From: CAZVAR01 sp964625225
GTDB lineage: Bacteria; Pseudomonadota; Alphaproteobacteria; JAJUGE01
Length of the DNA: 19,185 nucleotides
Direction of reading: 5' to 3'
Assembly: GCA_964625225.1 (NCBI GenBank)
Contig: CAZVAR010000072.1
Coordinates: 1-19,185 of the forward strand
Shown here: piece by piece, positions 15,294-19,185 of the stretch
Layout of the letters: each line of letters opens with the position of its first letter
Numbering within the stretch: the first letter of the stretch is position 1
Made by a program: the position numbers and the translations under genes
Notes under the pieces: model-generated
Told to the model about the DNA's origin: nothing
The model's database searches: none
The model's input: the letters and a program-made list of their open reading frames with translations, nothing else

Positions 15294-15354
15294 GTGCTGC
15301 AGGCAGGTATTTCCTTGCCGCGAAGCGGCGGCAGCACGATCATCGAGGTGATCG
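15294..15354 (+). other. two stem-loops in the leader of the ABC binding-protein gene
   Basis: GTGCTGC (15294-15300) pairs perfectly with GCAGCAC (15331-15337). Within this arm lies a second perfect stem, GCCGC-GAA-GCGGC (15317-15329). The next bases form another hairpin, CGATCA-6 bases-TGATCG (15337-15354), which ends about 18 bases before the Shine-Dalgarno. No T tract follows any of them. The structure could shape or stabilise the mRNA leader or hold a regulator site; it is not a recognised riboswitch. Confidence 0.35.
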
Positions 15355-15385
15355 AGAATGAACCGGGCCAGAGGGGAGGAACAGA

Positions 15386-16231
15386 ATGCTGCGACGACCT
15401 GGAACCTTGATGGGTGCCGTGATCGCGCTCCTTGCGCTCTCGGGGGGCGCCGACGCGCAGCAGACGCTGCGCGTCGCGGCTGACGTGGGTTACGCGCCGC
15501 ACGCCATGGCGAAGCCGACCGGGGGCGTCGAGGGCTACAACATCGATATCGCCCACGCGATTGCACAGAAGCTGGGAATGAACGTCGAGGTAATCGACCA
15601 GCAATATTCTGCGATCTTCGCCGGCCTCAACGCGAAGAAGTACGACATGATCGTCGCGCCCGTCACCATCACCGAGGAGCGGGCCAAAAACATGCTGCTG
15701 ACCGAACCGTACGCCGACAGCGATTACCAGTTCATTATCAAGAAAGGGGCTCCGCAGATTACCAGCCTCGACGATCTCAAAGGCAAGGTCATCGCGGTTA
15801 ACAAGGGAAATCTGTACGATAAATGGCTCTCGGAACGCGAAGGCCAGTACGGCTGGAGCATTATGCGTTTCGACAAGAATGCCGACGCCATCGCCGCCGT
15901 CATCGCCGGCCGCGCGGCTGCCAACATGTCGGGCAACACCGTCCCCGGCTACGTCGCCAAGCAGAACCCGATGGTCGAGCCGTCATCGCACGTGATCGTC
16001 ACCGGTCAGGGCTTCGGTCTGGCATTCCGGCTCGACGACACGGAGATGCGCAACAAGGTCGAGCTGATTCTCGAGTGCCTCAAGAAGGACGGGGTCATCG
16101 CGAAAATTCACGAGAAGTGGACCGGTCAACAGCCCCGCAAGGACGGCGCCACCTTGAACGTGTTTCCCGGGTTCGGACCTCCGGGCTTTCCCGGCTACGA
16201 TCCCACCCCACACGAAAACAGCTGCGGCTGA
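15386..16231 (+). CDS. polar amino acid ABC transporter, periplasmic substrate-binding protein
   Basis: The 281-residue protein is a family-3 extracellular solute-binding protein for amino acids. A signal peptide with a basic start (MLRRPG), a hydrophobic core (about 8-19) and a likely cleavage after ADA (residue 24) exports it to the periplasm; there is no lipobox cysteine. The mature part has TLRVAADVGYAPHAM, GYNIDIAHAIAQKLGMNVEVI (about 50-70), YDMIVAPVTITEERA (about 85-99) with the ligand-clamping arginine, and the lobe-2 segment DDLKGKVIAVNKGN. The tail PGFGPPGFPGYDPTPHENSCG is Pro/Gly-rich. GGGGAGGA lies 5 bases before the ATG. It is the first gene of an uptake operon with two permeases downstream. 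The ligand cannot be named from sequence. Confidence 0.92.
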   Translation: MLRRPGTLMGAVIALLALSGGADAQQTLRVAADVGYAPHAMAKPTGGVEGYNIDIAHAIAQKLGMNVEVIDQQYSAIFAGLNAKKYDMIVAPVTITEERAKNMLLTEPYADSDYQFIIKKGAPQITSLDDLKGKVIAVNKGNLYDKWLSEREGQYGWSIMRFDKNADAIAAVIAGRAAANMSGNTVPGYVAKQNPMVEPSSHVIVTGQGFGLAFRLDDTEMRNKVELILECLKKDGVIAKIHEKWTGQQPRKDGATLNVFPGFGPPGFPGYDPTPHENSCG

Positions 16232-16257
16232 AGGGTCTCGGGCAGCCGGCGTACGCG

Positions 16258-16280
16258 CTCTCGGCCGCGGCATCCGAGAG
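16258..16280 (+). repeat. intercistronic inverted repeat after the binding-protein gene
   Basis: A perfect 7-bp stem, CTCTCGG / CCGAGAG, encloses a 9-base GC-rich loop, 27 bases after the binding-protein stop. No T tract follows, so it is unlikely to be a full terminator. In many uptake operons such stems protect the abundant binding-protein message while lowering expression of the permease genes; that role is inferred. Confidence 0.4.
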
Positions 16281-16327
16281 GGCCGCCGTGTGTCGGTGGA
16301 CGCCATTTCCTGAACCTTCCCCGCAAT

Positions 16328-16350
16328 AGGGAGGAGGCACAGATGGTATG
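16328..16350 (+). promoter_or_regulatory. strong ribosome-binding site feeding a broken start of the ATPase remnant
   Basis: AGGGAGGAGG (16328-16337) is the strongest Shine-Dalgarno in the operon. At ideal spacing (5 bases) the ATG at 16343 reads only Met-Val-stop (ATGGTATGA). The ATG at 16348, in another frame and 10 bases away, opens the remnant frame. The pattern fits a small indel right at the original start codon, or weak use of the second ATG. Confidence 0.5.
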
Positions 16351-16872
16351 AGCGCCTTGCTTCGGCCCATGCGAAGGAAACATTGTGTCGCCGGCCGCGT
16401 ATCCAGGGGCACGACAGCAGTCTTCTGCGCTCCGATTCCCAACATCCGGGACCTGTACGTGGCCTCTGACCATGTCGAAGTCGCAAGGGAGACCGACCTC
16501 GCGGTGCGTCCGCAGAAGATTGTCTTTGAGAACTGCCCTTCCGGTTCAGGGAAGTCCGCGCCGCTACTGTGCGGCGATCGCCCCGAAATGCCGCCCCGGA
16601 AGTCAGCCGAGGGAACCGGCATTTCCGGGCTTTCGGCGAGCGCCGGTATGGTGCGTCAGCGCATCGGGGCACCGCTCCGGCCCTTCGATCTCTCCGCGCA
16701 CAGGAGCATGCCCGCCGTTGGCCGAGGAATCCGGTTGGTCCGAGAGGCTGCCGACCGGGTGTCCGCCACGAACGACGGCATGATCGCCGGCGACAAGGCA
16801 TCCGCTCGGAGTTTCAAAGCGCCGCAGCGCCGTCGGGACCTGCGGTTTCTCGCAGGGATGTTCGAGCATTGA
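16348..16872 (+). pseudogene. decayed, internally deleted amino acid ABC transporter ATPase
   Basis: The frame encodes 174 residues where amino acid ABC ATPases have about 245. The N-terminal part keeps NIRDLYVASDHVEVARETDL (32-51), matching the usual IRDLYV...HVEVL...DL opening, then Walker A as CPSGSGKSA (63-71), in which the first glycycl position is Cys and the usual Thr is Ala. A middle scrap, GMVRQ...FDLSAHRS (100-120), resembles GMVFQ.FNLFPHRS around the Q loop. The end, REAADRV...M.AG...A..FKAPQRRRDLRFLAGMFEH (132-174), matches the family C-terminus. The signature LSGGQ, Walker B, D loop and H loop are all missing, so it should not hydrolyse ATP. Third positions are still about three-quarters G/C by hand count. 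It sits between the binding protein and the permeases, where the ATPase gene is often found. A short functional protein cannot be excluded. Confidence 0.72.
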
Positions 16873-16963
16873 CGATGCGGCCCCGCAGCGCCCTCGCCCC
16901 TGACGCACCCCGGCAGGCTACCAGCATCCTGGCGGCGCTCGGATAATCCGGGCGAGGTGGCTC

Positions 16964-17635
16964 ATGGACGCGCTCTACCACAATTTCTTCAATGTCCCGA
17001 TCATGCTCCGCTATCTGCCGGAGCTGATCGCCGGCTTCTGGATCACGGTCGAACTCGCGGCCGCGATCGTTGTAACGGGCCTCGCGCTGGGCCTTGCGCT
17101 GGCCATCGTACGGGCGTTCCAGATCCGCCCGCTTAATGTCCTGATCGTTGTTCTGGTGGATGTCCTGCGTGCGATTCCGCCGCTCGTCCTGATCGTGACC
17201 GTCTATTTCGCTCTGCCGTTCCTCGGCATCCGGTTCAGCGGTTTCGTCTCCGCCTGGCTCGTCCTGGCACTCGTGCTCGCGGCGTTCGCCGAGGAGATCT
17301 TCTGGGCCGGCATCACCTCGGTCCACAAGGGCCAGTGGGAGGCGGCCCGCTCCACCGGCCTCGGCTTTTACCAGACCCTGAGACTGGTGGTACTGCCACA
17401 AGCAGTACGGCTCACTATCCCGCCGCTGACCAACCGCACCATCGTCATCACGAAGAACACAGCGCTCGCCTCGGTGGTCGCGGTTCAGGAGATGCTGACC
17501 CAGGCCGCAACGGTGCAGGCCTATTCGGCCAACACCTCGCCGCTGACCATGGCGGCGATCGGCTACCTGATCATCTTCTTCCCGCTGGTGATCCTCAGCC
17601 GCTGGATCGAGACCCGATTTGCCTGGAAGCGTTGA
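16964..17635 (+). CDS. polar amino acid ABC transporter permease (first)
   Basis: This 223-residue inner-membrane permease of the HisM/HisQ/GlnP type forms half of the translocation path. Hydrophobic segments lie near 22-50, 57-83, 93-110 and 190-212, consistent with about five membrane spans. The cytoplasmic ATPase-coupling EAA loop is EEIFWAGITSVHKGQWEAARSTGLG (about 110-134), followed by VVLPQAVRLTIPPL. GAGG lies 6 bases before the ATG at 16964. It is 91 bp downstream of the ATPase remnant. It ends 11 bp before the second permease, with which it shares a 22-base identical stretch within the EAA loop (17338-17359 and 18021-18042), as expected for paralogues. Its intact EAA loop implies that it still docks an ATPase, which must then come from elsewhere. 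Confidence 0.92.
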   Translation: MDALYHNFFNVPIMLRYLPELIAGFWITVELAAAIVVTGLALGLALAIVRAFQIRPLNVLIVVLVDVLRAIPPLVLIVTVYFALPFLGIRFSGFVSAWLVLALVLAAFAEEIFWAGITSVHKGQWEAARSTGLGFYQTLRLVVLPQAVRLTIPPLTNRTIVITKNTALASVVAVQEMLTQAATVQAYSANTSPLTMAAIGYLIIFFPLVILSRWIETRFAWKR

Positions 17636-17646
17636 GGAGACGGCCG

Positions 17647-18318
17647 GTGGACATGCTCGTCCAGAGCTTCTTTAACGTGGAGATCCTGGCGGTCGTCTGG
17701 CCGATGCTGTGGCTCGGCCTGCAGATGACGCTCCTGCTGACTATCGTCGTGGTGCCGCTCGGCTTTGCAGCGGGTCTCGCCATTGCCTCCCTGCACAGCC
17801 TCCGCATCTGGTGGCTGAGCGCCATCATCATCGTCTATGTGGACTTCTTTCGGGCCTTCCCGCCGTTGGTGCTGCTGATCTTCGTCTATTACGGCCTGCC
17901 CCTCCTCGGCCTGGAGGTGGATCCCTTCGTCTCGGTCGCGATTGCCTTCCTCCTCAACACGTCAAGCTACTACGGCGAAATCTTCCGGGCCGGGATCGAG
18001 AGCATCCCGCGCGGCCAGACGGAGGCGGCCCGCTCCACCGGCTTGGGCCGCGCACAGGCAATGATCCATGTCGTCCTGCCGCAGGCAGTCCGCAACGTCC
18101 TTCCGGACCTCGTGGGCAACACGGTTGAGGTCGTCAAGGCGACCAGCATCGCCAGCGTCGTCGCCCTTCCCGAACTGCTCCGCATGGCACGGATTGCCCA
18201 GGGCAATACCTACAATCCGACTCCGCTCATCGCCGCCGCGCTGATCTATCTGATTCTCCTTTGGCCCGCCGTCCGCCTCCTCAGCCGCATGGAACGGCGG
18301 ATGCTCGCTCAGCGGTGA
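17647..18318 (+). CDS. polar amino acid ABC transporter permease (second)
   Basis: This is the partner permease, also 223 residues, with hydrophobic segments near 13-48, 58-80, 88-105 and 192-210. Its EAA loop is GEIFRAGIESIPRGQTEAARSTGLG (about 112-136), followed by VVLPQAVRNVLPDLVGN. The GTG at 17647 is preferred to the ATG at 17653 because GGAG at 17636-17639 is 7 bases upstream of the GTG and 13 of the ATG. The frame is open upstream to 17335, but that part is antiphase to the first permease gene. Together the two permeases form the usual heterodimer of a polar amino acid importer. The gene is followed by a 12-bp palindrome (18321-18332) and a weak hairpin without a T tract, so the operon end is not clearly marked. 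Confidence 0.92.
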   Translation: MDMLVQSFFNVEILAVVWPMLWLGLQMTLLLTIVVVPLGFAAGLAIASLHSLRIWWLSAIIIVYVDFFRAFPPLVLLIFVYYGLPLLGLEVDPFVSVAIAFLLNTSSYYGEIFRAGIESIPRGQTEAARSTGLGRAQAMIHVVLPQAVRNVLPDLVGNTVEVVKATSIASVVALPELLRMARIAQGNTYNPTPLIAAALIYLILLWPAVRLLSRMERRMLAQR

Positions 18319-18320
18319 GT

Positions 18321-18344
18321 ACCGGTACCGGTTGTGTGTAACCG
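18321..18344. repeat. 12-bp palindrome and short hairpin after the second permease gene
   Basis: ACCGGTACCGGT (18321-18332) is a perfect palindrome made of two ACCGGT units, starting 2 bases after the stop codon. Its end overlaps a 5-bp stem, CGGTT-6 bases-AACCG (18329-18344). No T tract follows. The remaining bases to the aminotransferase stop (18345-18562) show no supported gene. The site might be a weak operon end or a protein-binding site; chance is also possible. Confidence 0.3.
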
Positions 18345-18562
18345 CCGGGACGTGGGTCGAGCGGTGGGTCATACCCATTCGGGCCATACCGCCGCGCGCA
18401 ATGCACCGATGCGATTGCAACAGGCGCTCGGATGTCCTGAACGTACTGTCCGGGGGTAGGCCCAGGGCCGCCCTGATGACGGATCGAGCCCCGCCTTCTA
18501 TAGAGCACCAGGTGCGACGGTCGTTCCTGCCGGCCGTCGCTCTCCGCACCGGCTCCGAGGCC

Positions 18563-19185
18563 CTAACGCAGCGCTCCGCACGCCCGCTGGATACGGCGAC
18601 AAGCCTCTTCCAGCTTCGCTTCGGAGGTCGCGTAGGAGATTCGGAAGTAGGGTGACAGGCCGAAGGCCGAGCCCGGGACCACCACGACCTTCTCCGCTTC
18701 CAGGAGGTAGGCGGCGAAGTCGTCGTCGCTCTCGATCCGCTTGCCGGTCGGGGTGGTCTTGCCGATGACCCCGGCACAGGAAGGATAGACGTAGAATGCG
18801 CCCTCCGGCGTACGGCATTTCAGGCCAGCCGCCTGATTCAGCATGCCGACCACCAGGTCCCGCCGCTGGCGGAACGACTCGGCACGCGGGCGGATATAGT
18901 CCTGTGGGCCGTCGAGGGCCTCGATCGCCGCAGTCTGGCTGATCGAGGACGGGTTCGTCGTGCTCTGCGACTGCACCATCCCCATCGCCTTGATCAAGGC
19001 GACCGGACCGGCCGCATAACCGATACGCCAACCGGTCATCGAGTAGGCCTTCGACACGCCGTTGCAGGTGAGCGTGCGGTCGTACAGCTTCGGCTCCACC
19101 TGCGCCGGCGTGCAGAACTCGAAGCCGTCGTAGACGATGTGCTCGTACATGTCGTCGGTCAGCACCCAGACATGCGGGTGCCGGA
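18563..19185 (-). CDS. aspartate aminotransferase, C-terminal part (5' end outside window)
   Basis: This is the C-terminal 207 or so residues of a fold-type I PLP aminotransferase of the alphaproteobacterial aspartate aminotransferase group, which interconverts aspartate and 2-oxoglutarate with oxaloacetate and glutamate. The frame stays open to the window edge, reading HPHVWVLTDDMYEHIVYDG before a GTG at 19165 that is not a real start. Landmarks are DDMYEH with the PLP ring-binding Asp and Tyr, the PLP lysine in NGVSKAYSMTGWRIGY with the phosphate-binding Arg, NPSSISQTAAIEAL, and the substrate-carboxylate Arg in YFRISYAT. The stop TAG is at 18563-18565. It converges on the amino acid uptake operon with 244 bp between, so the two are separately transcribed. 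Some relatives also use prephenate or other keto acids, which cannot be judged from this part. Confidence 0.92.
   Translation of the reverse strand, partial: RHPHVWVLTDDMYEHIVYDGFEFCTPAQVEPKLYDRTLTCNGVSKAYSMTGWRIGYAAGPVALIKAMGMVQSQSTTNPSSISQTAAIEALDGPQDYIRPRAESFRQRRDLVVGMLNQAAGLKCRTPEGAFYVYPSCAGVIGKTTPTGKRIESDDDFAAYLLEAEKVVVVPGSAFGLSPYFRISYATSEAKLEEACRRIQRACGALR

Noticed and set aside
17338..18042. 22-base direct repeat (17338-17359 and 18021-18042)
   Set aside because: It falls at the equivalent position of the EAA loop in two paralogous permeases, so it reflects protein conservation, not a mobile or regulatory repeat.
18332..18655. 107-codon plus-strand frame between permease and aminotransferase genes
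   Set aside because: It begins at a GTG without a good ribosome-binding site and runs into the antisense of the aminotransferase; the composition looks non-coding.

Overview
The window reads as a GC-rich alphaproteobacterial chromosome segment, plausibly from Rhodospirillales or a relative. The evidence is strongly G/C-biased third codon positions, the typical alphaproteobacterial forms of CysE, cysteine synthase, the short alpha-glucan phosphorylase and aspartate aminotransferase, and tightly overlapping genes (ATGA and GTGA junctions). There is no rRNA, tRNA, CRISPR array, IS element or integrase. The taxonomic call rests on family resemblance only.

Layout. 1-431: C-terminal end of leuB. 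480-2315: divergent cysE and cysteine synthase, the two steps from serine to cysteine. 2331-5734, minus strand: short alpha-glucan phosphorylase, then a hairpin, then a degenerate response-regulator receiver translationally coupled to an M20 glutamate-carboxypeptidase-like peptidase. 5735-6290: a 556-bp divergent intergenic region with an AT-rich island. 6291-11981, plus strand: the most unusual part of the window, a four-gene operon with overlaps or a 5-bp gap. It encodes lysine 2,3-aminomutase, two different ATP-grasp ligases of the D-Ala-D-Ala ligase superfamily, and one 774-residue GNAT / HDAC-like deacetylase / GNAT fusion. 12071-14319: PAS histidine kinase, facing an ECF sigma factor that lies downstream of a small uncharacterised protein. 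14526-15212: flavin-reductase-like protein. 15386-18318: polar amino acid ABC uptake operon (binding protein, two permeases), with a decayed, internally deleted ATPase gene in the middle. 18563-19185: C-terminal part of aspartate aminotransferase.

How the parts fit. Much of the window is amino acid metabolism: leucine, cysteine, transamination, amino acid import and peptide hydrolysis. The 6291-11981 operon looks like a pathway that makes beta-lysine from lysine, joins it to other amino acids with ATP-grasp ligases, and adds and removes acetyl groups. By analogy with N-epsilon-acetyl-beta-lysine (AblA/AblB) and with N-acetylglutaminylglutamine amide synthesis, the product could be a small acetylated beta-lysine peptide used as a solute, signal or metallophore. 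The enzymes' families are well supported; the product is inference. Other points worth a second look are the ABC ATPase remnant, the receiver that has lost all four key residues, and the small protein upstream of the sigma factor.
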